A DNA stretch of 64,000 bases from Branchinecta lynchi (taxonomy: Eukaryota; Arthropoda; Branchiopoda; Anostraca; Branchinectidae). Below the pieces are notes generated by a model, which made no database searches, was not told where the DNA came from, and saw nothing but the letters and a program-made list of their open reading frames with translations. Of the stretch, positions 31,127 to 44,200 are shown in pieces. The stretch is taken from contig JAKZAP010000020.1 in assembly GCA_023053575.1 (NCBI GenBank), positions 20,422,764 through 20,486,763 on the forward strand, in the 5' to 3' direction. The translations under genes and the position numbers were made by a program. The number at the start of each line of letters is the position of its first letter. The stretch's first letter is position 1.

Positions 31127-31683
31127 TATGCTGAAAAGCTTTTATTAATTACAGATATTCAGGCATAGCAACAGGTTTCTGATTTTAATTAAGAAGCAGG
31201 TTAATTCAGTCCCTGACTGTCTATAAATTATTATATCTATAAATTATTTAATTTAGCAAGAACTAATCCTGGGACAGGCAAAGAAAATGTGTGACAATCT
31301 CTCCAACCTTATTCACAAAGGTCTGAGGGCAAAATTGTTCTAGCAAACATCAAAGAAGAAAAAAACAAGAATATCTGTCCAGATTTTGATCTTTTACCCA
31401 GTTTTACCTTACATTATTAGCCTTGGTTGTTCAAAATTTCAATTCAAAGAAGATGTTTAAAATCTAGAAAACAAGAAGAGTTCAAACAAGAACACATCTA
31501 CTGTACCTCCACTCCAGCTAAGTATAACAAACAAAATAAATATGACCATGGTAAATATATCACCGAAATCGCGCAAGAGAACAAATTTGAAATATCTGCC
31601 AAGAAGCAGAGGCACTGTTCGACAATTCGAAGCTTCACATTTCCACCACCCAGTCCGCTAGATGACGGACATACTGAGTTTTT
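31127..31683. other. Intergenic sequence
   Basis: No gene or known repeat recognised. A plus-strand ORF (31427-31789) runs into the next family A copy, so it is not a gene. Confidence 0.4.
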
Positions 31684-32255
31684 GGGATCCCAAAACGTAA
31701 GTGGAGGGATACCTATGCATCGCAAAAGTTGTCCGTTTGTCTGTCCGTCTGTCTGCGCGATAACTCTCGAAGGGATTGAGATATTTTGATGAAACTTGGT
31801 GGAAGGATCCTTTGGGTCAAAGTACAGGTCAAGTTCGACGATGGGCTCTGTCGCCTTACATTTGAGGGTGGGGAGGGGTTAAATAAAAGGGCAAACAAAG
31901 TATTTTTTGAAAGCTATATAGATAGTTGATTTAGGGGTCAGGAGACAGGCTGAATTCGAATATGAAATTTACTTTCTCGCCGGACAAATAGTTCACCCGG
32001 AATCCGGCGAAAACCGGAAAATTTGTGAATAGTAAAAGTTTAATATGAAGTTGATTAGAGGTTCTATTTAGGGAGAAGGAGAGGTGGTGAGTCCGAATAT
32101 GAACTTTATTTTCTCGCCGGATAATTAGTTCGGCCGGAATCCGGCCAAAACCGGAGAATTTGTTAAAAGTAAAGTTTTATTTAAATTTGATAAGATGTTC
32201 GATTTGCGGGTAAGAAGACACGCTGAATTCGCATATGACAATCATTTTGTCATAT
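31684..32255 (-). mobile_element. Family A element, copy 5, truncated
   Basis: Minus-strand 3' half only: ends CACTTACGTTTTGGGATCCC; contains three ~120-bp repeats with CCGGATTCC words. The start (CAAGACC) is missing; the copy stops at the palindrome 32272-32420. Confidence 0.8.
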
Positions 32256-32271
32256 GCGTTAAAAGTTCATC

Positions 32272-32420
32272 ATTAAACTTTTTCTAAGAGACGGTATTGT
32301 TAGGGATAAAATGAGATGTTTTGAAACTAAATTGGTATAATAAAATGATAAAATGAGATGTTTTGAAACTAAATTGGTCATTTTATCCCTAACAATACCG
32401 TCTCTTAGAAAAAGTTTAAT
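32272..32420. repeat. Perfect 43-bp inverted repeat with a duplicated centre
   Basis: Bases 32272-32314 and 32378-32420 are exact inverted copies (ATTAAACTTTTTCTAAGAGA...). Between them AAAATGAGATGTTTTGAAAC and the next 12 bp are present twice in direct orientation. Confidence 0.95.
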
Positions 32421-34448
32421 TTTTTCCGATATCTCGTATAGTCCCAGAGGTATAGGCTAGTATTTATTAATTTTCTCTGAAAATCTCGAAATCCAAGGGT
32501 TTATTTCCAGATTCGGCACGTATCCCGTAACTTAATATATTTTTAGGATTTTCAAACTTTTCCAATATCAAATTTATTTTTCAACCAAATATTCACTACG
32601 GTTATCATAGGCTAATTACTTATTTATAGGCCTAAATTTTTTTCCAAAAAATGATAGGCTACTGCGAGACATGTTTCTATGCCAAATTTTAACCCCGATT
32701 CCAACGGCAGTGTTGGTTTGACTATCGTGTGTCGAGTTTAGTTGATATATGCTATTTAATTTGCAATAAGGTCTAATTGTCTTGCAAATATTGTTGCAAG
32801 TCCAGGTTATAATGAACCCACGAAGCTCTGTAAGGTAGTAGACTGACCCAGAAGCATCACTCACTCTTGACAGAAGCTGTAGCTAGTTAAGAGTGCTAAC
32901 ACGATTAGACAGTGTTTTGTGACGGGGGCTACCGTACATTTATTTTCAAATCCCGATGCTGGGAAAATTGATCTAGTAAGAAATATAAGTAAAGCTGCCA
33001 AAATATGATTCGCGTACATCCAAACGGTTTTCCCCAACGTACAAATAAAATTCTCGTCTGAATACTAGCTGTCGCCACCACATTACCCACCATATGCGCC
33101 AAGACTGTCACAGAGCATTTCCCCAGACAAGGGTCATTGTTTGCCGCACGCAGTCTACTGTAATAGAAGGTCGAAGCCTTGTTGACAGGCGGAGGCCAGA
33201 GCGTCAGCCCCGAGGTCACTATGGACTGACCCCTAAAGTTTCGTGACGGGCCAGCGAAACTTGAGTGGGTTGAAGGATTATTTTTTGCCATTTACCGATA
33301 AAACCAATTTCGCAAAATATGCAAGTTTTCGGGCTCGTACACGACGATGTTTAGAACATCACTCCTCACTTTCAGTGTAAGCTTAGCAATTTATTCAATG
33401 ACCTGAGACTGAACAGCAAATGTAGCAAATATTGTTTTTGCCTTTCGGTAAGGGAAAGCTGACCGCATCAGGTCCACAAGTGCAATGTAGCAGCCATATC
33501 CTACGACAGCCCATGATTTTCTGTTGACAGTTTGGTAGATCGGAAAGATACTGTCACGGAACTGAACTTAAAGCTCGGTTTCATAGACCGGGTAACATAT
33601 GCAGAGGAACAGTTCTGTAACAGAATGACTGCGATTGCTATGTGATTCGCTTCAATAATACTTGGGAATATCCGTCTTCAGTAGCATTCGGAAACATGGG
33701 CAGCCACGCGCGTGTCTACTTCTTCATGTATGCTTAGCTGCATAAGGTAAATTCGTAGTCCGGGTTTGTTCATTTTGGATGGGACCAGTTTTAGCACCTT
33801 TATTCTTTCACTGAATCCGACAGAGAGGTAATCTATGAATCCCACAGAAATGGCTCGAAGCATAATGTCTCAGTTTTCTAGCACCGTACAGTTTGCGACG
33901 ACGAAACTCTTCGTCACTGAATTCCCTATCCGCTCATGAAATCCACTACTGCCTTTCAGAACAATAGGATGCCCGGAAATGTTTACAAGACCGAGCTTTC
34001 TGTCATGTCCATCAGCAATAATACGAAGCTCGTTATAGATTTTGGGGGTCGATTTAACAGCCTTGCAAAGATTCGTTTCGAAAATGTCGATGTTTTCGGT
34101 TTTTTCTGGCACTTGGGACCGGATTATTCGAATTAACAGCATGAAATCTGCCACCACACCATTTCCGGTGAAGCGCAAAGAGCACCGCATACCTGTCAGA
34201 GTACAGCACGTCATCTAGTGGAAACTGACGAAAATTGTCAGGAACAAAAAAAAGCCGAGAAATTAACCACTAAAGGACCTGTGGTACCTATGATGTAAAT
34301 GCAACCTGCTACCGTAACATCATTCATTTTAAAATAGTAGTGACACGTATGACGAATTATTTTTGTACTTGTCATTTTAATTCGCGTTCGTATTTTGATG
34401 AATTGTATTTTAAACCGTGAATTGTATATATATAAATCGTAGGTTACC
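32421..34448. other. Intergenic region with unassigned minus-strand ORFs
   Basis: Minus-strand ORFs at 34214-33870 (114 codons, core LRIIADGHDRKLGLVNISGH) and 33863-33678 (61 codons, core KLVPSKMNKPGLRIYL) follow one another and could be a broken gene or element. Another at 33291-32929 (120 codons). No splice pattern or family match; coding status is unknown. Confidence 0.3.
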
Positions 34449-34760
34449 TTAATTCGCACTTCGGAACGAAATAAGATCAGTCTTGATCTGTTTGAATCGC
34501 TCCGTCATTGATGAGGCATCAGATGCATCCCAGTTGTATTTCCACTCTTCATCTCGCGACTTTTTAAAGGCTTCCTCGTTGGCTGCTGATACCATGTCAT
34601 TGGTCAGACTGTTCCATCTGTTGACAACTCGACATGAGAAGAACTGTTGTCGTTGTCGGGTTCTGACAGATGGCTTAAACAGCTTCTTAGAGTGTCCCCT
34701 TCTATCTGCGCCAACGCTCTGGACAATGGGCATACAAATTGTAAATATATCCCTTGGTTG
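34449..34760 (-). pseudogene. Non-LTR retrotransposon RT C-terminus, 5' truncated
   Basis: Reads RRGHSKKLFKPSVRTRQRQQ, then FFSCRVVNRWNSLTNDMVSA and EEAFKKSRDEEW. This matches the conserved end of CR1/jockey-type RT proteins, R-x-x-F-F-(S)-x-R-V-V-N-x-W-N-x-L-P/T...A-x-x-x-x-x-F-K-x-x-x-D. The RT catalytic part is absent. Confidence 0.82.
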
Positions 34761-34914
34761 ATCTTTTTTATTTGTAATGACATGTCCAGCACTATTTTTT
34801 GTTTGTAAAAGATATTTATGGATAAATAAATCGAATTGTAATTGTAATTCATTAGTTCTTAAACCCGGAGATCCAAATTTTACATTCTAAACCCGAGAAA
34901 GACACCTCAGTAAT

Positions 34915-35200
34915 CTAGCATTATTAATTATTAATCTATTATTAATTAATACATTACATTATTAATTATTAATTCATTATTAATCTATTAATTATTAATT
35001 CATTATTAATCTATTAATTATTAATTCATTATTAATTCATTATTAATCTATTAATTATTAATTCATTATTAATGTATTAATTATTAATTCATTATTAATT
35101 ATTAATACATTATTAATCTATTAATTATTAATACATTATTAATCTATTAATTATTAATACATTATTAATCTATTAACTATTAATATATTATTAATCCATG
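34915..35200. repeat. AT minisatellite of ATTATTAAT words
   Basis: About 285 bp of ATTAATTATTAATTCATT and ATTAATCTATT variants. Purely A/T with rare C and G. No function inferred. Confidence 0.95.
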
Positions 35201-35861
35201 ATTTGCCGCGATTCACTATTTTCCATGCGCATTACGCTAAAGACGAGCGTTGGCCTATCATGCTATTGATGCGTAAAGCCGGTTTTCTCAATTCTGCCGA
35301 GATCTTGCTAGGAGTCAATGGGCCTGGGAAAAGGCTTAAAAAGGCAATAGCCGTGGATACTTTTTTAAAAGTAGAACATAGCTTTACCGTATTCAGATAT
35401 CTTTGAATACTGGAATATAAACAGTAAATAGTGCGAGGTTTGCTTTAAAGGACATTTCTTACTTATGACAGTAACTCATTCTACTTCAGTAGTATTTTGA
35501 TCTATCCTCGTTCCTGAAATTCACTTCATATGTGCATCCTATCTCCTTTATTAGAATTGACTGATGATCACGCTTCTCACAATTTCTTCTCTTTACGTGA
35601 CGTACCAGGCGCCCGATTATTGTTTCCGTGAAGCTGTCTCCGTTCGAAAACCAGTCATGCAGATTTTGCCAAGATTGCCATCCAAAGCAAGTATCATAGA
35701 AGAGGCTAAAAGCAGCCGAAGCCGTGTTTAATTTTCTGTAAAGCCGTGATTAATTTTCTGTGAGCACGCCTAGTTGTAAAGTGGTCATCTTATCTAATGA
35801 ACATCCTACCAGAAACACTATGGGGGTGTTTCTAGTGTTTCCAGAAACACTATAATCGTGG

Positions 35862-36264
35862 AGCGAAAATAGAGGGAGTCAACTCTACGCGGACTCCGCC
35901 TAGGTAAACAACGAGAACAGGGGGAATGCTTCTAAAACGGATTTTGTTCGAAAAAAAATAAAAAAAATATGCAGTCGACGAAGTTAGTCTGGATAGATCC
36001 ACTTTTTTTTTCTTTCTTTTTATTCTGATTCTTTTTAATTAATTTTACATTGCACCAACACAGCAAAGTCAGCTTGGGCTCAAAGAATATTTAGAAACTG
36101 ATTCCCCTCCGAATCTGAAAGGGAGTCCTTTTTGACGATGGTGATAATAAACAGAGCATACCATGTCCGTGGGACTCGCGAGAATATGGGGAGTGAGTCC
36201 CCGTGACAAACAAAAACGCGGGGACTACTCAAGTGGAGTCCTCGAGGAACGGCGAGAATACGCA
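35862..36264. mobile_element. Family G MITE (GTATTCTCGCC ends), left end damaged
   Basis: Right end GAGTCCTCGAGGAACGGCGA then GAATACGC; interior GGATTTTGTTCGAAAAAAAA and ATTGCACCAACAC as in 61796-62210. The left terminal repeat is replaced by unrelated sequence. Confidence 0.8.
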
Positions 36265-38154
36265 TCTAGACAGTGCGAGGTGTCCCCTAACCTATAGAAC
36301 TTATTCGACCTTTTCTACTTAGCTCCCATATGGAATTATAAGCTTTCCCATCCCTCAACAGAAACTTTGCTGGAATCTTTATTGTCCGCTGACAACTCTT
36401 TCACAAGTTAGGATGTGATTGTCTCCTGTTTATTACTTCTTTTGTTTGCTTCGTTTTCCCACTTTTTAACCAATGCACATTCAGTTTTTAAATCTTTTGC
36501 GCCAAGCCGCCACATCGGAGAGCAGGAAGGCTGCATACAATCGACAAGCGCTAACAAGAGAATCGCTAGTTTCAGGTGGAAAGTAATGGTATCTTCGAAA
36601 ACGTTTTTTCTGATCCATTTTATAGGGAAAAGATTATTTCTAGTAAGAGCTGTCCTTTAATAACACCTCGCAGACCTTGGCTAATAGAAAATACCCCTTC
36701 CGAAAGAACTCATCAAACATTTATTGACAAGCACAGAATACAAGTCAAGAAATTACAATCTCATGGTGTAAACAAAATGAGAAACGAGTACCTAGAAAAA
36801 CGCGCTCACTGAAAACGCCTTCAACTCAACTGACGACTACTATGCTCGAAGCATTAGTGCTGCAGCGTGCATTTGGCAAAAGGTCCGACCGAGCTGAGTG
36901 AAAAAAAGTTAACTGGAAAACTGCTCAAGTACATTGAGAAATACTGCGTAATACTTCTAACAGTTGTAGAAGCGGAGAGGGAGGTGGAGGGGTTCATTGA
37001 CGATTTGCCATATGCACTATGATGGTGGATAATGCACGAAAAGGCTGAACAATAAGTGACTACAAGACGACACATTCTACTAATCATCTTAGAACTCTAA
37101 CCATGAATTCCTGAGTGTTTGTCCCCGACAGGATTATCAGGGCAAAACAGTGGCGTGTGGGGGGGGGGGGGGGGATCTGAAACGATGGACCCTTTTCGCT
37201 ACAGTAACGATACGGATTTGGGGAGCTTAATCCCTCGGAACGGGCACTCTACGTAATTCCGGTTTAACCATATGCCTATCACTTCGTTAGAAAGCCAGAT
37301 TAACTTGCTATCTGGTCTAAGTCCAAATTAATACAGCAGCAACATAATGGCTGGAATGGAAAAAAATTGCTAAGTTCACTGTGACAACCTGCACATACGG
37401 GTGGCTGAACGTCAATCGAAGAGTGAATGTCCCTTCGCTTTGTTCCATCTTCCTCTTGCAACGAAGAAAAGCAGAAAGAATCTCGCTCCCAGAGGAGCTT
37501 ATTTTTTTAATTAAAATATTGATTTATTTCCCGTTCGCAGCTACCAGACCGTCGGTGGAAGTATGGATTTCCGCCAATATAGTACAGTTATGAACACAAT
37601 ATAACACATGCTAACGGAGCGTTTCCAAGTCGACGATGCAAGCGTCACACTTTTTGGAAATTTCATCGGCTCTGCCAAAAATCATGAGGGCCCAGCCAGC
37701 ACACGACACTCTACATTCTTTTCTGGCCGATGAATGAAAAGTTGTATATTGTATTTGTTGATGAAAAACCGAAAGGTTCTACTTATTTGTGACCCTACCA
37801 TCACCAGATTTCGGCTTTCGAAATAGTGCCGTCTTCAGGGTCTCTCGTGATAACCTAAATATTTTACCAACGTAGTATTTTTCTCCTCCGTCGTTTTCCG
37901 TTCGAAGGGGATATACATCCTGTCCATACACTTTTCTCATAAACGCTACCGGAGCTGCAGAACTCGTTCTAAACGTGTCAACTTGGTGGATATTGCGCTG
38001 AACGAACGCTGACCCTCTCAAAACAACGCCACTTTCTGAGACTGGTACACCATAACCGCACGATGTCACAGTGAACTCCGCAATACCTCCACTTCAAAAA
38101 ACTGACAAGTCAATTCGAACATCACCTATTATAATCACCGAATAGATTCACAAA
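36265..38154. other. Intergenic sequence 3' of HSPA4
   Basis: A segment at about 36480-36660 is an inverted copy of 60930-61090 (words CGGAGAGCAGGAAGGCTGC and TTTCAGGTGGAAAGTAAT). G run at 37160-37173. The HSPA4 3' UTR should start at 38154 and run to lower coordinates; its end is not clear. Confidence 0.45.
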
Positions 38155-38298
38155 TTAATCTACTTCCATCTTTCCCTGTGGCGTTTCTTCCTGAGGAGCC
38201 TGCTGTCCTTCAGGTGCTGGTGCTTCCTGTGGTGGTGTCTCAACCTTTGGCTTTGGTTTCGGCTTCGACATGATAGGGTTCACGTGGAAGTTGAAGGC
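38155..38298 (-). CDS. HSPA4: HSPA4 last exon: C-terminal tail ending MEVD
   Basis: Terminal coding exon, 47 codons plus TAA. It reads [20 protein letters not shown], then a Pro/Gln/Glu-rich tail, and ends GKMEVD. The ISKPKPK-V-PP block and the acidic M-x-(V/I)-D terminus match vertebrate HSPA4 (MDID). Acceptor is TTTATAG. A possible AATAAA signal on the minus strand lies at 37523-37528, about 630 nt past the stop; I cannot confirm it is used. Directly upstream in the intron is the right edge of a MITE split by a 2.1-kb element. Confidence 0.93.
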   Translation of the reverse strand, partial: AFNFHVNPIMSKPKPKPKVETPPQEAPAPEGQQAPQEETPQGKMEVD

Positions 38299-41200
38299 CT
38301 ATAAAGCAACTTGAGTTTAACATCCCAGTCTCAGCAGGCCACCAGTCCTAGAGTCGTATTCTCGCCGTTCCCCGAGGACTCCTCGGGGAATTAAAGGAAA
38401 CGGCGAGAGTAGAGGGAGTCACTCCACGCAGACTCCCGCGTATGGAAAACAACGAGAATGCTTTCAAAGTGGATTTTGTTCTAAAACAAGAGCTACGAGC
38501 TCACATGGCACTTGTTACGAGTAGGTGATGCAAGAAAGTAGATGAGAATGTCACAAAATACTACCTTCAGCCCCCTAGGTTCGGACCTAGAAATAGGATA
38601 TGTACTTTCACTCGAGTTTGAGTATTTCCGGCGTTGCGTTGGATCATCTAGGGCATGTTACTTTTCTAACTTTTAAGTTTAGATCCACCCTTTTGATTCC
38701 CAACGTGCCACACTATTTCCAGTACCCCCCCCCCCCCCCCCCAACTCCCCCTGTCATGGCCGAATCTGGTTCGAACACATCAATGAATCATCTAAAGCAT
38801 CTCTCTTACTGCCTATCAATTTCACTCGAATCTGAGCATTTTTCGGGAAATTGCTCAAGCACCGTGCTCGGATTCGGTCCGAACCCTAAAATATGTCGTC
38901 TAGGGCATATAATCTCTCTACTTTTAAGTTTCATTAAAACCGCTCCACTCGTGACCCATCTCCAAGACACATAATTTCCGAGACTCTCCCTCCAACTCCC
39001 CCCTCTGTGACCGAATAGATTCACCAAATAACGAACCTGGGACGCATAAATTCGGTCCTGTCCAACTTGCATCCCATTCGGCCCATTCGTTTGGTTTTTT
39101 GTGCACGTCAAAAAGTTTCCGGACCCCCCTCCAACTCCCCCAACCATGGCTGCATGTGGTTCGGAAACATGTTTTGTATATCTAGGTCACCAGTCCTTAG
39201 CACCCATAAGGTTTCACTCGGATCGAACCACCTGTTCGCAACCTAGGATAGTCTGTAATTTCTGGATTCCCATTCCATTCGCTTCCTCAATAACGATCGG
39301 ATCCGGGAATGGAAGTTTTCTTAGGGCATTGTCTCGGGTTCTTAAAACTATTTGGTCGGGTCAGTAATATGCCCGCCAAGTTTTATGGTCCTTGGCAGAC
39401 TCGGAAGTGTCATAACTCGCGATCACTGAAATTCCGGGAAACCTCCTCCGACTCCCCCCGATCTGGTTCTGTCAAGAACGTGTCTATAGGGCTTATGCTT
39501 GTTTTTCCTACCAAATTCTATCCCAATCCTTCGACTCTAAGCGTTTCACAGATTTCCGCTGGCCCCCTCGAACTCCTCACACAAGTATCTGATCCGATCT
39601 GGACATTCGACGGGGAAACAACTATTCTCAAGGCAGTATGTTCGGGTCCCTGATATGCCTACCAAATTTCATAGTCCTTGTACCGAACTCGTGGGATCAC
39701 CGAATTCCAACCCCCCCTCTCCCCCCACTGTGTCCGAATCCGGTCCGGTTGTGTCAACGATGTATCTAGGATTTGAGCAAAGTTCTTCCCAACAAGTTTC
39801 GTCCCAATCCCTCTACTCTAATCGTTTCCCAAGATTTCCGGTTTCCCCTTCAGCTCCCCCCTACAGTTACCGGATCCGGTCCGGATTTTAACTGGGTCGT
39901 CTGAGGAACGAGATCTCTCCAAAGATCCAATTTCATTGTTATCCGATCACCCGTTAGAAAGTTACAAATAACTCAAGACTCCGGATTCCCCCTCCCTCCA
40001 CTCCCCCCACGATGCTCGGATCGGGGAAGTGACTTTCCATTTTAATCATTTAGGGTCCCTGATGTGCCTGCCAAGTTTCTTTGTCCTAGCATATCCAGAT
40101 GTACGAACTAGCGGGATAACCAGGATTCCGCCTCCCCCCCTCAACCCCCCACAGTGCCCGAATCCAGTCCGGTCATGTCAACAATGTATCTAGGACTCCT
40201 GCTTGTTCTTCCCACCGAGTTTCGTCCCGATCCCTCCACTTTAAGGGTTTTCCAAGATTTCCGGTTCCGCCCCTCCAGCTCCCCCAAAGTCACCGAATCC
40301 GGTCCAGATTTTAAGCGGGTGCTCTGAAACACGGCGTCTTTCCGAATATCAAGTTTCATTAAGGTCCTATCACCCGTTCAAAAGTTATAAATACTTGATG
40401 CTCAGATCGGTGAAGTAACTATTTCCAACTTAATCTTATGGGTCCTTGATATGCCTGCCAAGTTTCATCGTCCTAGCTTATGTGGAAGTGCCCGAACTAG
40501 CAAAACCTGGAAAGACCGACCGACAGACCGACGGACGTACAGAAATTGCAATCGCTATATGGCACTTGGCCGAAGGGCAAGTGCCATAAAAAAGTACAGT
40601 TGACGGAATTAGTCTGGACCCACATTATTTTTGGTTTTGTTTGTTCTGGTTGTTTTTAATTAACTATACACTGGTAACACTTACACAAAAAACAACGCGG
40701 GGACTCCTTAAGAGGGGTCCTCGGGGAACGCCGAGACTGCGCCTTAGGCCACACTCCCTTTTTTTACCTAAACGTTCCACTTAGCCATATTTTGTGAAGA
40801 TTTTTAACATGTGAAGACACGTATAATGTTTTGACAATTAATCTAGTATTACGTATTTTATATTTTTTATGTTTGACATACCGTTCAATTTTGCTACTAG
40901 TTATGAAGTGCAAGTTTTATAATGAATTGTATAAATCAATTATATTTTGTTTAACTTGACAGTCCTATGTTATCACGTTGTGAAACAGATTTCAGAAATA
41001 AATACGATGATTGATTGATTGGTCCATTCTTATTCCCGAAATTGCAACAACCGCATTGCAACACTGGAAATAAAACAGCACTGGACTAGGGATGGGTGAA
41101 TCCGACCATGTAAGGATCCGAATCCGAATCCAGGGCTAGGTACAAATCGGATTCCAAATCTCCGGAATCGAATCACAAATTCGAATCCGGCATTAACGAA

Positions 41201-44200
41201 AATCAAATTGTAAATAGGTTATGATTTAAAATCAGAGGTGACAAACAGCCCTGACATCTAAGGTAATCGGAAAACATGATAAATTACTGAGGATGGTTGG
41301 TGGTGACTGGTGGACATAAAAAAAAAAAGTTGGATTTTTTAAGCACCCTGTGCAAGAATTGGGAAACGGAAGCTGGAAGAATTCAGACTAGACATTTGAG
41401 CGGATTGTTAAGATTGCGGGTTTGGAATTTGAGTCCGAATCTGAACCCAGCCTGTCAAGCAAAAGATCGAATCCGGCCAGAAGGACGAATCCAGGATCCG
41501 AATCCGAATTGACCATCTCTGCACTGGACACCCTGATTTACTGGCCTGGAACTTACTACTAACACTTTGTATAGGCCTACCTAAACTACAACTCAAACAT
41601 TATATAAGAAAAGAAAACACGAACGATGAAAATACAGAAAAGAGGAAAGCGTTTTTCTTTTTCCCATGTTTGCTCCTTTTTAAAACATATCCGGGTCTCT
41701 GCTGTTTCCTCAAAGTAGTTCACTGGTCCAGAAGCCCGGTTATGCAAATTTTGCTGCGTTTGGCGCAGAATCCAAAGGGCTTGCAAATCGGGTAAAAGCG
41801 ACCGAAAACGTGTATATTTGGCCAAGAACAGAGCTGAACTGGAACAAGCAGAGGCGTCACGTATCGGAAGGGGGGGGGGGGCTCCCGGTGTTGTTAGCCA
41901 TTCGGTAAATAAGTAAGGTAAATGAATGGATATATTCTCTGTCCAAGAAATACTTCCAAATAATAACAAACAATCTCATGAAAAACATACTCTTAAGAGC
42001 TACGCCCCCCCCCCCCTCCGAACAGACCAGAACTTGCGCTCTGCTAGTGTAGGGTGACATATGGCGCATACCCTGCTTGTGGTGGGGGAGTGCAAAGCCC
42101 TGGAATTATTTGACTAAAAAATAAAGCCTATGCTAGAAAAAATAGATGCAACGTTCGCCGTTAACCCAAGCGGATCAACGGATCCGGATTCGAATCCAGG
42201 ATTCGTCCTTTTGGCCGGATTCGAATCCAGGATTCGTTCTTGTGGCCGGATTCGAATATTCTGCTTGTCAGGCTGGATTCGGACCCGGATTCCAAACCCT
42301 CAATCTTACAAATCCGCTGAAATTCGTAGACTTCATCCTTCCAGTTTCCGTTTTCCTAATTTTTACACAGTTTTCTCAGGCATCCAACTTTTTGGTCTCC
42401 AGCACCAACCATCCTCAGTAATCTATCACTTTATCTGATTACCTTAGATATCAATGCTTTGTAAGGTCGGGTTCGATTGGATTCGAATCCTCAACATCAA
42501 ATGGTGGATTCGTCGGAATCGGATTCGTTCCTAGACCTGGATTCGGATTCAAATCCTTACTTGATCGGATTCGCCAATCTTGGACCTTGACTTCCACTCT
42601 GTGAGATCATCACTGATCGGGAGGAAGTGATGGGATAGAGTCCTAGGACTAAGCTCCTTACCTGAAGTTCTGCAGTGAAAGCTGGCGCTCGAACACTCGC
42701 AGGTACATCGCAAGTCTTGGTTAGTCTCGTAGCTTCCCCAATCCTCTGGTCTAGCCACTGCTGCTTATCCTTGATGGCCTTGTCGACCTTCTCTACCTCG
42801 ATGGGGTCAATGTGGTTGTATTTATCATCTCCGCTGTGGAAAGCATCGACGAACTTCCGAGCTCTATGAATCCCTGCACAGAAGTCTTCAATTGCTCGAG
42901 GCCGGGCTTCGAACTCGCGCTTTCGGTCTTTGGCTACTTCACCGTATGTCTGAAGAAAAAAATAATTAATTTACAGTATATCTACGCATGAGCACAGATC
43001 CTATGACCCTTTCGGTTGGATACTTATTTCGGGTAAATTCATTTTCTGGGATCCCAAAACGTAACTTTGTATTCCTCTTATAGCTTTTAGCTATTTGGAT
43101 TAAACGTGATAGATTGATCGACTGAAGTGGAGGGATACCTATGACATCGCAAAAGTTGTCCGTCTGTCCATCTTCAAATTCAATTTCCTTTGTACCATAT
43201 TTCACTGAGAAGATTAACAAAAAACAAGTGAATCCTAAGTGATTTATTTTCTTTTATGTAACAATTGCATATATTCAAGTATTTTACTCAGTTATTCAAG
43301 TATTTAAATGTAATGGTCGACGTATTTAGTGCCATGTCGGCGCTACGAGTTGGATCAATAAACATATCTATCTATCTATCTATCTATCATCTGTGAGCAT
43401 GATAACTCTCGAAGGGAATGGGATATTTTGATGAAACTTGGTGTGAGGGTTCTTTGGGTCAAGGGTATTGCCGAGTTCGTAGATGGGCTCTGTAGCCTTA
43501 CATTTAGGGGTGGAGGAGGGGGTTCAAATTAAGGGGCAAACAAAATATTTATAAACAGCTAGTGCCAGACAACTAGTTCTTCAGAAATCCAGCGAAAACC
43601 GGGAAGTTTGTTAAAAACAGAAGCTTTATTTGAACTGGGTGATTAGATGTTCAATTTAGGGATAAGAAGACATGCTGAATACTTACGCGAAAATCATTTT
43701 CTACCCGGACAACTAGTTCGCCCGGAATCCGGACGAAACCGGATAATCTGTTAAAAGCAAAAGTTGTACTTTATGTTGATTGGATGACAGATTTAGTGGT
43801 AAGAAGAGACGCTGAATCCGTTTATGACAATTATTCTTTACACAGTCATGTACTTTGTCCGGAATCCGGCTGAAACCGGAGAATTTCTTATAAGTTAAAG
43901 TTTTATTTGAAGTTAATAAGATGTTCTTTATAGGGATAAGGAGATACGCTGAATTTGTTTCTGAACTTTCTTTTTTTGCTGGACAAGTAGTTGGCTCGGA
44001 TATTCAACCAAACCGGAAATTTGGAAGAGGTAAGCCAGGGTTGGTCACCAAGAACCAGGGTGTACAAGTTACTTCAGGAAACTTCGGGTTACTTTTGGTT
44101 ACACTGCATTGGGTTACATTAGGTTACATTGGGTTACTTTGAGATACTTTTGGGTTACATTCCAGGGTATATGAAGTTACTTTTGGTGACCAACCCTGGG

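Noticed and set aside
38600..39891. Several ORFs of 78-124 codons
   Set aside because: All lie in the internal repeats of family H and differ in frame between repeat units.
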